This document shows, piece by piece, positions 26,549 to 35,214 of a DNA stretch of 64,000 nucleotides. Position 1 is the first letter of the stretch. Each line of letters starts with the position of its first letter. Origin of the DNA: Mesorhizobium sp. CU3 (GTDB taxonomy: Bacteria; Pseudomonadota; Alphaproteobacteria; Rhizobiales; Rhizobiaceae); NCBI RefSeq assembly GCF_006442965.1, contig NZ_VFWX01000023.1:1-64000 (forward strand). Direction: 5' to 3'. The position numbers and the translations under genes were made by a program. The notes under the pieces are model-generated. The model did no database searches and was not told where the DNA came from. It saw only the letters and a program-made list of their open reading frames with translations.

Positions 26549-26851
26549 ATGCGCCGTATCACCATAGCAATTGCCTGCGCGATGCTGAGCTTGCCCGCCG
26601 CCGGGCGGGCCTCCGCGGCCGACTGCCGGCACATCATGGAATCAAACGTTAAGATCGCGAGCATGCAGCACTATTCTGCTATCCTCGCCAGCGCCGCCCG
26701 CAAGGGCTGGAACTACGCGCCGGCCGCTATCGATAGCGGCGCGAAGCGGCATTTCGAGGAAATGAAGCTGCAATTGCTCGACGCCGGTTTCGCGGTGGTT
26801 CCGGTCGGCACGCGGCCGCAATGCTCCGGATCCGAGGTTGCGAGCAAATAG
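26549..26851 (+). CDS. small secreted hypothetical protein
   Basis: The product (100 aa) begins MRRITIAIACAMLSLPAAG, a Sec signal peptide with likely cleavage after RASA. The mature part has two Cys (ADCRHI and RPQCSG), suggesting a disulphide. AGAAGGAGG lies 5 bases before the ATG, an excellent ribosome site. It is easy to miss because the frame stays open far upstream through the antisense of the LuxR gene. No family is recognised. It is divergent from the LuxR regulator, 153 bases away, which may control it. Confidence 0.7.
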   Translation: MRRITIAIACAMLSLPAAGRASAADCRHIMESNVKIASMQHYSAILASAARKGWNYAPAAIDSGAKRHFEEMKLQLLDAGFAVVPVGTRPQCSGSEVASK

Positions 26852-26862
26852 CGGCGCCCGCG

Positions 26863-27282
26863 TCAGAAACTCAATTCCACCGCATCGACGCTCCGCTTCG
26901 CCTCGCCATGAAAAACTGCCTCGATGTTGTTCCCGTCGGGGTCGAGCAGGAAGCAGGCGTAGTAGCCGGGATGATAGCGGCGCTCGCCGGGCGCGCCGTT
27001 GTCCTTGCCGCCGGCGGCGAGGCCCGCCTCATGGAACGCGTTCACCATGGCGCGGTCCCTCGCCTGGAAGGCGAGATGATGACGGCCGGTGAGCACGCCC
27101 AATGCCGCGCGGCTGTCGGCGCTGGAGATGAACAGTTCGTCGGCCCAGAAGTAGTCGTCAGCTTCGCCACCGACCGGGATGCCCAGCACCTCGAACAGAG
27201 CGCCGTAGAAACGCCGGCTGGCTGCAAGGTCGCGCACCACAAGCTGGATGTGGTCGATGAGCCGGCCGCGATAGAGTTGCAT
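26863..27282 (-). CDS. VOC family (glyoxalase-like) protein
   Basis: The product (139 aa) is a single vicinal-oxygen-chelate domain pair: LIDHIQLVVRDLAASRRFYGAL, HHLAFQARDR, and CFLLDPDGNNIEAVFHGE at the end. The His and Glu of these motifs are the usual metal ligands. Members act as lyases, dioxygenases or antibiotic-binding proteins, and the substrate cannot be told here. AAGGAGG precedes the ATG. Confidence 0.8.
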   Translation of the reverse strand: MQLYRGRLIDHIQLVVRDLAASRRFYGALFEVLGIPVGGEADDYFWADELFISSADSRAALGVLTGRHHLAFQARDRAMVNAFHEAGLAAGGKDNGAPGERRYHPGYYACFLLDPDGNNIEAVFHGEAKRSVDAVELSF

Positions 27283-27563
27283 GGGTGACGCCTCCTTGAT
27301 GCAGGGCTCAATCTAGAAAGGCTTGCAGTGCGGTCAATGCCATCCCCTGCAGGCTGCTGACAGTCGGAGACGCTGGCAGGGTTCTGTGCAGCCGTCGCGA
27401 CCTCACCGATTAGCGAAAGCCGGCGCGGCGCTCGATCTCCAGCTGAGGCTCTTGCGCGGGAGATTGGCAGCTCCATCGACGCAAAATCCGTTGCCGGACG
27501 GCGGCGAGTGTGAAACGCTCCGCGAGACAGCCGGCCCGTGCCGGCGATCCCGGGAGCATTGCG

Positions 27564-28199
27564 ATGGCGGCAAGCGTGGAAGCCGAAGACGCCAGGGGTT
27601 GGTCCAACCTTCTGATCGCGGCCGAGAAAGGCGACGCCGAGGCCGTGCGGGCGGAGCTCGCGGGCGGGGCGGACATCAACCAGGCCGACGAAGACGGCTG
27701 GTCGGCGCTGCATCTTGCTGCTCACAATGACCGCTTGGCGGCACTCGAAACCCTGATCGCGGACCCGGCGATCGACGTCAATTCCAGGAACAAGTGGAAG
27801 AGCACGCCGCTCAGCCTGGCGGCGGCCAGGGGGCATTACGACTGCATCCAGGCGCTGGTGAAACACCCTGCGATCGATATCAACGTGCGTGCCGATTACT
27901 ATGGCCGCACGGCGCTGATCGAGGCGGCCAGGACCGGGCATCTCGATGCCGTAACTTTGCTCGTCGAGCATGGCGCGGATGTCAATGCGGCCGACAAGAC
28001 GGGGCGGAACAGCGCCCTCATCGAGGCCATCAAGGGGCGGCACTACGCGGTCGCGGCGTATCTGCTGGCTACCCGTAAGGTGAACTTCCTCAACAAGGAC
28101 ATGCGGCTCAATGCGCTGATCTGGGCCGGCAGTACCGGCGACGGCGAGTTCATCGAGAAACTGGACGCGGCGATCCACACGTTTTTCGAAGGCAAGTAG
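27564..28199 (+). CDS. ankyrin-repeat protein
   Basis: The product (211 aa) is made of about five ankyrin repeats, recognisable as GWSNLLIAAEKGDAEAVRAE, GWSALHLAAHNDRLAALETL, STPLSLAAARGHYDCIQAL, GRTALIEAARTGHLDAVTLL and the next, weaker copies. No signal peptide is seen from the ATG at 27564, chosen for its GGGAGC ribosome site. It should bind another protein in the cytoplasm; the partner is unknown. It stands alone. Confidence 0.8.
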   Translation: MAASVEAEDARGWSNLLIAAEKGDAEAVRAELAGGADINQADEDGWSALHLAAHNDRLAALETLIADPAIDVNSRNKWKSTPLSLAAARGHYDCIQALVKHPAIDINVRADYYGRTALIEAARTGHLDAVTLLVEHGADVNAADKTGRNSALIEAIKGRHYAVAAYLLATRKVNFLNKDMRLNALIWAGSTGDGEFIEKLDAAIHTFFEGK

Positions 28200-28255
28200 G
28201 GTAAGACGACGGCGACGGACGAGTAATCTCGCTCCTTCTCGGGAGATCAGGCCAA

Positions 28256-30538
28256 TCAGCCTGCCCCCGCCCCCGTGCGCACCGCCTCGCGGTCGTTCTC
28301 GTCGCGGCGCAGGCGCTCGTCGGAGATCAGCACCACCGGGCATGGGCTGCGCTGCAGCACAGCAGTCGTCGTCTCGCCGAAGATGAGCTCCTCGCCCTGG
28401 CGCCTGGCCACGCCCATGACGATCAGCGACACGTTGCGGCCGGCCTGGCGGGCGATGGCATCGGCGGCGGCAGCTCGTGACCGGATGGCGGTCTCGATCT
28501 CGACGCCGTAGCGGTCGGCGAGCGCCACGATGTCCTTCAGCACCGCCTCGCGGCGGCGGTGCGAGACGGTGTCGCGCGGCTCCTCGCGGCCGACGCGCGC
28601 GACATAGAGCATCTTGACCGGCGCCCCGGTGACTGCGGCGATGGCCAGCGCCAACTCGGCGCCGCGGCGAGCCACCGCGGTGCCATTGACCGGCACCAGG
28701 ATCTTGCCGGACTTCGGGCCGAGTTTCGGCATCTGGCGGCCGGCGGATGCCGGCTTCAGCACCAGGCAGAGCGGTCCGTCGAAGGCGCCGGTGACTTCGT
28801 TCAGCCGCTGAGAGAAGCCGCCCTTGGAGGTGACCGCGCGGCCAAGGCCAACCATGAGCATGCCATAGCCCTTGCGCGCCTCCTTGGCGACCGCCTCGGC
28901 CGACAGCACCTCGTGCTGGCGCCGCGTGACCGGGGCTTCGCGCACCGGCGTCTCGTCAGATTTCTTGGCCGCCTCGCGGCTGTCCTCGGCGCCCTTTTCG
29001 AGCTCCTCCAGATGCAGGCCCTCGGCCGGCTCGGCGTCGATCTCGCCACTGGAATGCAGCACCGTCGTCGGCTTGCCGGCGCCGATGACGCCGGCGAGAT
29101 AGGCGGCGAAACGGCCGACGACACCCTCGTCTACGACCACCAGAAGCCTCTCCAGATTGGCGACGAAGCCGCGCTGATCGATCTCCTCGCGCTCCAGCCG
29201 CTTCTTTTCCTGCTCGCCCATCGGCAGGCGGCGCAACGCCCAGCGCAAGGTCGGCGGCATCGCCAAAGTGGTGATGACCGCCATGGTGACGATCATGGTG
29301 AAGAGATTGTGCGACAGAACGCCCATGGACAGGCCGATCGAGGCGACGATGACTTCCGTGGAACCGCGCGCGTTCATGCCGCAACCGACGGCGATGCCTT
29401 CGGCGCGGCTCATACCGGCGACCTCCGCACCGATGAAGGCGCCGCCGAACTTGCCGATCGAGGCGATCACCACCAGCGCCAAAGTGAGCAGCGCGAGCTG
29501 CGGATCGATCAGCACGGTGAGGTCGGCCGAGAGGCCGGCGACGCCGAAGAAAACCGGCATGAAAAGCGCGGTGATGATGCCGCGCAGTTGCCCTTCGATA
29601 TGGCGCGACAGGATCGGCGATTCCCCTACCAGTATGCCGGCGACGAAGGCGCCGAGCACGGTGTGGACGCCGATCAGGTCGGTAATCAAGGCCATGGCGC
29701 CCATGATGGCGAGGATGACGGTGACGACAGCATATTCCGATCGAAACGTGTCGTTGGTCCAGCGGATGGCGTCGAAGACGATGCGGCGCCCGAGCGTGAA
29801 GGAAAACGCCATGAAGATGGCGACGCCGACGATGGTGAAGGCCAGGCTGCCCAGCTCGACGTGCCCCTTCTTGGCGATGCCGATGGTGATGGCGATGACG
29901 ACCCAGCCGATCGTGTCCTCGATGATGGCCGAGGAGACGATGATCTGGCCGAGGTCGCGGCGCATGAAATTCATGTCGCGCACCACCATGGCGACGATTT
30001 TCACCGAGGAAATGGAGAGCGCGGTGCCGAGGAAAAGTCCGGCGACGATGCGCTCGCTGCCGGCAGCCAGCAACGTGTCGGGCATGAATTGCGCGGCTAT
30101 GAAGCCGAGCGCGAAGGGCACGGCGACGCCGGCGGCGGAGATGGAAAAGCAGGCGCGGCCGACACGGCGCACCAGGCGCAAGTCGGTCTCCATGCCAGTC
30201 AGCAGAAGAAGCATCAGCACGCCGAGCTGAGCGACGGCGTTGATCATCGATTTTTGGGTCGGGTCGTCGGCAAAGATCAGCCGTTCAGCCGCCGGCCACA
30301 TCCAGCCGAGGAGCGATGGCCCGAGCAGGATACCGCCTATCAATTGCCCCATCACCGCCGGCTGCCCGAATATCTCCAGCACCTCGCCGATGCCGCGGCC
30401 GACAACAAGCAGCAGGATAAGCTCGAGGACGAAGATGCCTTCGGAGGACATGCCGGTCTTCTCGGCGGCGAAGGCGAATGCGGGCATCAACGGAAGCGCG
30501 ATGGCGGCACACGCCACCGACCAGCGCTGATTGAACAT
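28256..30538 (-). CDS. CPA2-type cation/proton antiporter with C-terminal Usp domain
   Basis: The product (760 aa) has a signal-like first segment (ending FAFAAEK), about 12 further membrane segments of the Na/H exchanger fold (LELILLLVVGRGIGEVLEIFGQP to the RGSTEVIVASIG region), and a cytosolic C-terminal third with a universal-stress-protein-like domain (KILVPVNGTAVARRGAELALAI, SLIVMGVARRQGEELIFGETT). It probably exports K or Na in exchange for protons and senses nucleotide state. The start is ATG 30538 or TTG 30547 with GGGGA upstream. The leader contains a 120-base foldback repeat. Confidence 0.85.
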   Translation of the reverse strand: MFNQRWSVACAAIALPLMPAFAFAAEKTGMSSEGIFVLELILLLVVGRGIGEVLEIFGQPAVMGQLIGGILLGPSLLGWMWPAAERLIFADDPTQKSMINAVAQLGVLMLLLLTGMETDLRLVRRVGRACFSISAAGVAVPFALGFIAAQFMPDTLLAAGSERIVAGLFLGTALSISSVKIVAMVVRDMNFMRRDLGQIIVSSAIIEDTIGWVVIAITIGIAKKGHVELGSLAFTIVGVAIFMAFSFTLGRRIVFDAIRWTNDTFRSEYAVVTVILAIMGAMALITDLIGVHTVLGAFVAGILVGESPILSRHIEGQLRGIITALFMPVFFGVAGLSADLTVLIDPQLALLTLALVVIASIGKFGGAFIGAEVAGMSRAEGIAVGCGMNARGSTEVIVASIGLSMGVLSHNLFTMIVTMAVITTLAMPPTLRWALRRLPMGEQEKKRLEREEIDQRGFVANLERLLVVVDEGVVGRFAAYLAGVIGAGKPTTVLHSSGEIDAEPAEGLHLEELEKGAEDSREAAKKSDETPVREAPVTRRQHEVLSAEAVAKEARKGYGMLMVGLGRAVTSKGGFSQRLNEVTGAFDGPLCLVLKPASAGRQMPKLGPKSGKILVPVNGTAVARRGAELALAIAAVTGAPVKMLYVARVGREEPRDTVSHRRREAVLKDIVALADRYGVEIETAIRSRAAAADAIARQAGRNVSLIVMGVARRQGEELIFGETTTAVLQRSPCPVVLISDERLRRDENDREAVRTGAGAG

Positions 30539-30609
30539 TCTGGGCAAGTCTGTGTCCCCTCGATTTCGCCCACAACGGTTTCGCGGGTGTTTCGGTTGCA
30601 GGCCGTCTT

Positions 30610-30729
30610 TCCTCGCCCCACACAGTGGGGAGAGATGGCTCGGCGAAGCCGAGACGGAGAGGGGAACGCCCTGCAAACACCCCTCTCCGTCCGCTTCGCG
30701 GACACCTCTCCCACTGCGTGGGGCGAGGA
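30610..30729. repeat. 120-base RIME/ABC-type foldback repeat in the antiporter leader
   Basis: The outer arms TCCTCGCCCCACACAGTGGG (from 30610) and the complement ending GTGGGGCGAGGA (to 30729) match over about 24 bases with one mismatch and one indel. The inner arms ACGGAGAGGGG and CCCCTCTCCGT pair perfectly. The whole folds into a long hairpin with a cruciform-like middle. It is transcribed if the antiporter promoter lies upstream. Confidence 0.7.
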
Positions 30730-30832
30730 ACGAACTCCCTACAATTCTAATCAAATGCCAGCGTCAATCTTTGCTTACCGGTAAATCGACTCGCCGATGG
30801 TGGCCGTGAGGCGGGGCAATAAGGAGAAGCTA

Positions 30833-31039
30833 ATGAAAAGCGACTTTGCAGCCGCCCATCTCCACCTCGACCGGGCCTGCCACTATCTGCGCGGCGATGA
30901 CGATGTGAGCCGCGCAGCACTTGCCGCGCTCGACCTCGTGATCGAGGCGATCGCCGCTGCTCAATATGCGCGCCCAAGCGCCGATGTGCTGCCGTTTCCG
31001 CACCCATCGAAAGGCCAACTGCCACCCCTTGCCTCCTGA
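30833..31039 (+). CDS. small hypothetical protein
   Basis: The product (68 aa) starts MKSDFAAAHLHLDRACHYL. TAAGGAG lies 6 bases before the ATG. It is soluble, helix-rich (DVSRAALAALDLVIEAIAAA), with no signal peptide. No family is recognised. It is 106 bases upstream of the DUF2270 gene on the same strand and could be co-transcribed. Confidence 0.6.
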   Translation: MKSDFAAAHLHLDRACHYLRGDDDVSRAALAALDLVIEAIAAAQYARPSADVLPFPHPSKGQLPPLAS

Positions 31040-31144
31040 CCTATCCGCCTGAAAGGGCGGGAACTTTCTGGCCGCCCGCGCGTTATTGGCGTGGGGTATG
31101 GCCGGCTTTTCGGCCGGCCATCGCGGGAGGCGCATGGCGAAACG

Positions 31145-31924
31145 ATGTCCCAGACCAAGGCCGCGGCACCAAGCAAGGCGGCCAAGCCAGCGGAATCAAG
31201 CGGGGGACCGGCGGCATCGACCGAAGCCGCAGCGCCGCCGCGCGCATCCGACACGCTGGCTTTGAAGCTCAGTTCTTCCGAATTCACCACGACGTTGTCG
31301 CATTTCCACCGCGCCGAGATCGCGCGCATGGCCGGCTGGCGCGACCGGCTCGACCGTACCAGCAATTGGGCGATCACCGTGGTCGCGGCGATGCTTTCGG
31401 TGTCGCTGTCAACGCCCTCAGCGCATCACGGCGTGCTGCTCTTCGCCATGCTTTTGATCACGCTTCTGCTCTGGATCGAGGCGCGGCGCTACCGCTTCTT
31501 CGACGTCTACCGGGCGCGGGTGCGCCAGTTCGAGCGTTATTATTTCGCGCAGATATTCTCGCCGCAGCCCGACTATGCCTCGAACTGGCTTGCCATCGTC
31601 GGCGAAGGCCTGCGCTCGCCGCGCTTCCTGATCTCGCAGCGCGCGGCGCTGATCCGGCGGCTGCGGCGCAACTACATCTTCATGTACACGCTGCTTTTGC
31701 TCGCCTGGGTGTTGAAGATCACCACGCCCAGCCTCAGCCGCGACGGCTCGCCGATCGGCTTCGGCGCCTCGCTCATCGACACGTTCCGCGTGGCCACGCT
31801 GGGCCCGATCCCCGGCGTCTATGTCGTATGCGGCGTCGCCGTCTGCTATCTCGCGCTGCTTGCCGCCGCCTTCCTCATCCGCGCCGACGACGGCGAACTC
31901 TCCTTCGGCGACGTGCACGTCTGA
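31145..31924 (+). CDS. DUF2270 membrane protein
   Basis: The product (259 aa) has a disordered Ala/Pro-rich N-terminus (about 35 residues), then FHRAEIARMAGWRDRLDRTSNWAI, two membrane segments (residues about 75-120), the conserved EARRYRFFDVYRARVRQFERYY typical of DUF2270, and two more membrane segments near 180-200 and 230-250. Function is unknown. No better start than ATG 31145 is visible. Confidence 0.75.
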   Translation: MSQTKAAAPSKAAKPAESSGGPAASTEAAAPPRASDTLALKLSSSEFTTTLSHFHRAEIARMAGWRDRLDRTSNWAITVVAAMLSVSLSTPSAHHGVLLFAMLLITLLLWIEARRYRFFDVYRARVRQFERYYFAQIFSPQPDYASNWLAIVGEGLRSPRFLISQRAALIRRLRRNYIFMYTLLLLAWVLKITTPSLSRDGSPIGFGASLIDTFRVATLGPIPGVYVVCGVAVCYLALLAAAFLIRADDGELSFGDVHV

Positions 31925-31928
31925 AATT

Positions 31929-32531
31929 TCATTTCGGCGGCACGGCCGAGCGGAACTCCTGAGCGCTGTTGCGGTTGGGATAGGGCTGGTCCGGCACCGC
32001 GCATCCAAGATGGGCGCAGAGCGGCTGCCAGCCGTCGCCCAGCGTGTGGACCAGCAGCCGTTCGCGCGGCACGGTCGCCATGACCGCTTCGACATTGGCC
32101 TCATAGGCGGCAATCGCTGTCGCACGGTCCTGCGGCCGGCCACCGAAGACCCGTTTCGCGATAAGCGCGACGCCCAGCGAATCCGGATCGTCGTGGGCGC
32201 CGATAGCCGCCACGATGGTCTTTTCGAAACTCTCCCACCAGCTTTCGGGCGAACGCCAGGTAAGGATGACACGAGCTTGAGGGTAGAACGCGATCAGGTC
32301 TCGCCAGTAATAAGCCGACGGCCAGTCAAGACAGGAACTGTAGCCCGAAAACAGCCGGCCCCAGTCCGGCGCGCCGCCCTTGGCCAGCGCACGCCAGAGC
32401 CGCTTCTGCTCCTCCTTGGCGATGACCTCGTACATGTGGTGGCAAGGGCCGAAACCAAGAATGGTCAACGCCTCGCGCATCGAATCCGTGCCGGTGCGGC
32501 CAAAGCCGGCCCCAATGACCTCGATCGACAT
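31929..32531 (-). CDS. sulfotransferase family protein
   Basis: The product (200 aa) resembles the small P-loop-like sulfotransferase family: GAGFGRTGTDSMREALTILG is the 5'-phosphosulfate-binding loop, and RVILTWRSPESWWESFEKT is the 3'-phosphate-binding region. It should move sulfate from PAPS to an acceptor, or act on a related nucleotide-activated group. AGGGAACGACAA precedes the ATG. It ends 5 bases from the stop of the DUF2270 gene (convergent). Acceptor unknown. Confidence 0.8.
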   Translation of the reverse strand: MSIEVIGAGFGRTGTDSMREALTILGFGPCHHMYEVIAKEEQKRLWRALAKGGAPDWGRLFSGYSSCLDWPSAYYWRDLIAFYPQARVILTWRSPESWWESFEKTIVAAIGAHDDPDSLGVALIAKRVFGGRPQDRATAIAAYEANVEAVMATVPRERLLVHTLGDGWQPLCAHLGCAVPDQPYPNRNSAQEFRSAVPPK

Positions 32532-32657
32532 TTGTCGTTCCCTCTCGGGAAATATTAGCTGTGAACGATATGGCTGTCTTGCGCCAAGTCCGGGTTGACT
32601 CCCTCAGGCGGAAGGCGACACTCCGGGAACAAACCGCGTAGCGCAGGAGGACCTCTG

Positions 32658-32957
32658 ATGGACGACACCGACCACTGGCGCAACATGGCTAGCGCGCCGC
32701 GTGACGGCAGCCGCATCCTGGTGACGGTGCGCTCGTCCGAGCAGGGACCAGCAGAGGTCGACATGGCCTATTGGGCGCGTGCCGACCAGTTCGGCGCGGA
32801 AGGCTGGCGCGCCTCGGATTCCTCGCCCGGCCGCATCGTCGAATATGCCGAGCCGGAATTGCGCTGCTGGATGGCGTTGCCCGCTGCAGGCAGAGGCTCG
32901 ATGCCCAGCCCCTGGGAAGGCGAGGACGTGCCGCTGGTGGATGGCGACGGGATTTGA
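32658..32957 (+). CDS. small hypothetical protein (DUF551-like motif)
   Basis: The product (99 aa) begins MDDTDHWRNMASAPRDGSRILVTVR, with the W-x-x-M/I-x-x-AP-x-DG motif of short bacterial and phage proteins related to DUF551. No signal peptide or membrane segment is seen. AGGAGG lies upstream of the ATG. Function is unknown. It ends just before a long perfect hairpin. Confidence 0.6.
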   Translation: MDDTDHWRNMASAPRDGSRILVTVRSSEQGPAEVDMAYWARADQFGAEGWRASDSSPGRIVEYAEPELRCWMALPAAGRGSMPSPWEGEDVPLVDGDGI

Positions 32958-32974
32958 AAAGGTTTTGAGGACTG

Positions 32975-33010
32975 CATAACCGGCACGGTGTTGCGCCCGT
33001 GCCGGTTATG
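32975..33010. terminator. perfect 14-bp hairpin between convergent genes
   Basis: CATAACCGGCACGG (32975-32988) pairs perfectly with CCGTGCCGGTTATG (32997-33010) around an 8-base loop. It lies between the stop of the plus-strand gene and the stop of the binding-protein gene, so it can terminate both. No U run is present on either side. Confidence 0.7.
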
Positions 33011-33019
33011 GGAGCCATG

Positions 33020-34165
33020 TCAGTTGCAGGCCGGCTTGGCGCTGTTGCAGGCATCGACCAGTTCGGCCGGCGGATCCTTGTGGAACACGGTCTTGTAGGA
33101 TTCCAGCACGTTGGACTGCACCACCGGCAGCGACTGCACGCCGACCCAGGCTGGCGTCGGCTGACCGATCAGGGCCTTCATCATGGCAAGCGCCTCGGCG
33201 ACACCCTGGTCATAGGGGCGCTGCGAGCCGGTCGCTTTGAGCGGACCGCCCTTGGCGATCTCGATGGCCGACTGCAGGCCGAGATCGACGGTTGTGATCG
33301 GGATATCGATGCCTTGAGCGCGCATCGACGACAGCGTGTCGAGCGCCGGCTGGTCCCAGACTGCGAACACGCCCTTGACGTCCGGATTGCCGGTGAGGAA
33401 GTCGCCGGCGATCTGCGACACTTTTGAGGGATCTGTGAAGTCGACCTGCTTCATGACGATGTCGGGCCGGTTCTTCTTCATCCACTCGCTGACGCCCTTG
33501 GTACGCTCGTTGGTGGAGAAATAGTCGACGCCGAAATTGACCAGCCCGATCGTGCCGCCCTTCGGCATGCAGGAGGCAAGGATCGTCGCCGCGATCTGGC
33601 CGTTGCCCTGGCTGTCGGCCGAGATCATCGAGGCAAAATCCTTCGGCGATTCAAGTCCGACCGGGATCGAGTCCATGAAGACGAGCTTGATGCCGGCCTC
33701 ACCCACCTTCTTGTAGGTCGGCGCGGTGGCGGTGAAATCGACTGGAATAGAGATGATACCGTCAGGATGCTGCTGGATGGTGTTCTCGATATCGGCGATC
33801 TGCTTGTCGACCTGATACTCGGCCGAAGCGACGCCGGTGACCGTGACGCCGTATTTAGCCAGCGTCTCGCTGATGCCTTGCACCTGCAACTGCGACCAGT
33901 CGAGGTTGACCGTCTGCATCGAGATGCCGACCTTGAACTTGCCGGCCTTGACCTTGGCTGCCTCTTCGTCGGTCAATTTCAATTCATCAGGCGAGGCCGC
34001 CTTCTCGCCATGCGGGCCTTGACCGACGATACCCTTCGGCCCGAGCGTCGCAAGGTCGACGCTGGTGACGCAACCTTCGGCGGTTTGCGCAAAGCCTATC
34101 GATGTGGAAAGGGCGATCGCGCTGACGGCGATGCCGATGGAGCCGAGTATTGCAAGCTTGGTCAT
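33020..34165 (-). CDS. sugar ABC-transporter substrate-binding protein (RbsB-like)
   Basis: The product (381 aa) has a signal peptide (MTKLAILGSIGIAVSAIALS, cleavage near GFAQ). A 50-residue extension follows, then the type I binding-protein fold starting KVGISMQTVNLDWSQLQVQG, with GIISIPVDF and GVFAVWDQPALDTLSSM. It should bind a monosaccharide or related compound in the periplasm. CGGAGGAG precedes the ATG. It is the last of three transporter genes (ATPase, permease, binding protein), 60 bases after the permease. Confidence 0.85.
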   Translation of the reverse strand: MTKLAILGSIGIAVSAIALSTSIGFAQTAEGCVTSVDLATLGPKGIVGQGPHGEKAASPDELKLTDEEAAKVKAGKFKVGISMQTVNLDWSQLQVQGISETLAKYGVTVTGVASAEYQVDKQIADIENTIQQHPDGIISIPVDFTATAPTYKKVGEAGIKLVFMDSIPVGLESPKDFASMISADSQGNGQIAATILASCMPKGGTIGLVNFGVDYFSTNERTKGVSEWMKKNRPDIVMKQVDFTDPSKVSQIAGDFLTGNPDVKGVFAVWDQPALDTLSSMRAQGIDIPITTVDLGLQSAIEIAKGGPLKATGSQRPYDQGVAEALAMMKALIGQPTPAWVGVQSLPVVQSNVLESYKTVFHKDPPAELVDACNSAKPACN

Positions 34166-34224
34166 GATTCTCCTCCGTTGATTGTTCGACGTCCCTGTTG
34201 AATGCATTGCCTGCCGCCCTCGCC

Positions 34225-35214
34225 CTACCTCCTTGTGAATGCGACGGCGGCCACGATGATTGCTCCCTTGATGACGAGTTGCAGCGAGGAGCTGACGCCG
34301 AGCAGCACCAGTCCGTTGTTGAGCGTGCCGATGATGAGGCTGCCGAGCAGCGTGCCGAGCACGAAGCCGCGCCCGCCGAACAGGCTGCAGCCGCCAAGGA
34401 TGACCGAGGCGATGACGTCGAGCTCCATGCCCTGCACGACATCGGGCCGCGCGGCATGCGAGCGCGCCGACAGGATGAGCGAGGCAAGCCCGGCCAGGGT
34501 GCCGGTGATGACGAAGGCAAGCGTCGTCACCTGCTTGATATGGACGCCGGAATAGCGCGCGGCGGTCGGATTGCCGCCGGCCGCATAGATGCGGCGTCCG
34601 TAGACGCTGTAATGCAAGAGCAGGATGCCGGCGACGGTCACGGCCAGCGTCCACAGGATCGGCGCCGGCACGCCGAGCACCGACCCCTCGCCGAAGATCT
34701 TGAAGTAGTATTCGTTGGTGATGATCACCGGCTTGGTGTTGGTGACCATCAGCGCCAGGCCGCGCGCGGCGCTGAGCGATCCAAGCGTGACCAGGAAGGA
34801 CGGGATTTCCAGCCTGGTCGTGAGCAGCCCGTTGATCAGCCCGATCAGCGCGCCGGTCGCCAGTCCGGCCAGCGCGCCGAAGGCCCAGTTGTTGAAGACG
34901 AGGCTCATGGCGAGCGAGGCGGCCATGCCCGACAACGCCAGCGTCGAGGCGACAGAAAGGTCGATCTGCCTGGCGATGATGACGAAGGTCATGCCGACCG
35001 CGATGATCGAGACCAGCGCCGTCTGCCGGCCGATGTTGAGGAAATTGTCGATCGACAAGAACCATGGCGAGGCCAAGCTGAAGACGACCAGCATGACGAC
35101 GAAGGCGACGTAAAGCATGTAGGGCCGCTCGCCCTTGATGAGATGCTGGAGGAGCGAGCGCTTCGCGCCCTGGCCGGCGGGAGCCGGCTGTGCGGCGGTT
35201 TGGGTATCGCTCAT
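34225..35214 (-). CDS. ribose-type ABC-transporter permease (RbsC-like)
   Basis: The product (329 aa) has about 8-10 membrane segments and the family motif GGNPTAARYSGVHIKQVTTLAF, the EAA-like loop that contacts the ATPase, and ARPDVVQGMELDVIASVILGGCSLFGG typical of RbsC/AraH proteins. It forms the membrane channel. The ATG overlaps the ATPase stop (ATGA), so the two are translationally coupled. Confidence 0.9.
   Translation of the reverse strand: MSDTQTAAQPAPAGQGAKRSLLQHLIKGERPYMLYVAFVVMLVVFSLASPWFLSIDNFLNIGRQTALVSIIAVGMTFVIIARQIDLSVASTLALSGMAASLAMSLVFNNWAFGALAGLATGALIGLINGLLTTRLEIPSFLVTLGSLSAARGLALMVTNTKPVIITNEYYFKIFGEGSVLGVPAPILWTLAVTVAGILLLHYSVYGRRIYAAGGNPTAARYSGVHIKQVTTLAFVITGTLAGLASLILSARSHAARPDVVQGMELDVIASVILGGCSLFGGRGFVLGTLLGSLIIGTLNNGLVLLGVSSSLQLVIKGAIIVAAVAFTRR

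Noticed and set aside
28559..30784. Very long open frame on the plus strand (over 700 codons)
   Set aside because: It is antisense to the antiporter gene; its translation is rich in Arg, Gly, Asp and His with no domain, as expected for the opposite strand of a high-GC gene.
32981..32995. CGGCACG-GTG-TTGCG, like a sigma-54 site
   Set aside because: Spacing is wrong, it lies between convergent genes, and it is part of a perfect hairpin.
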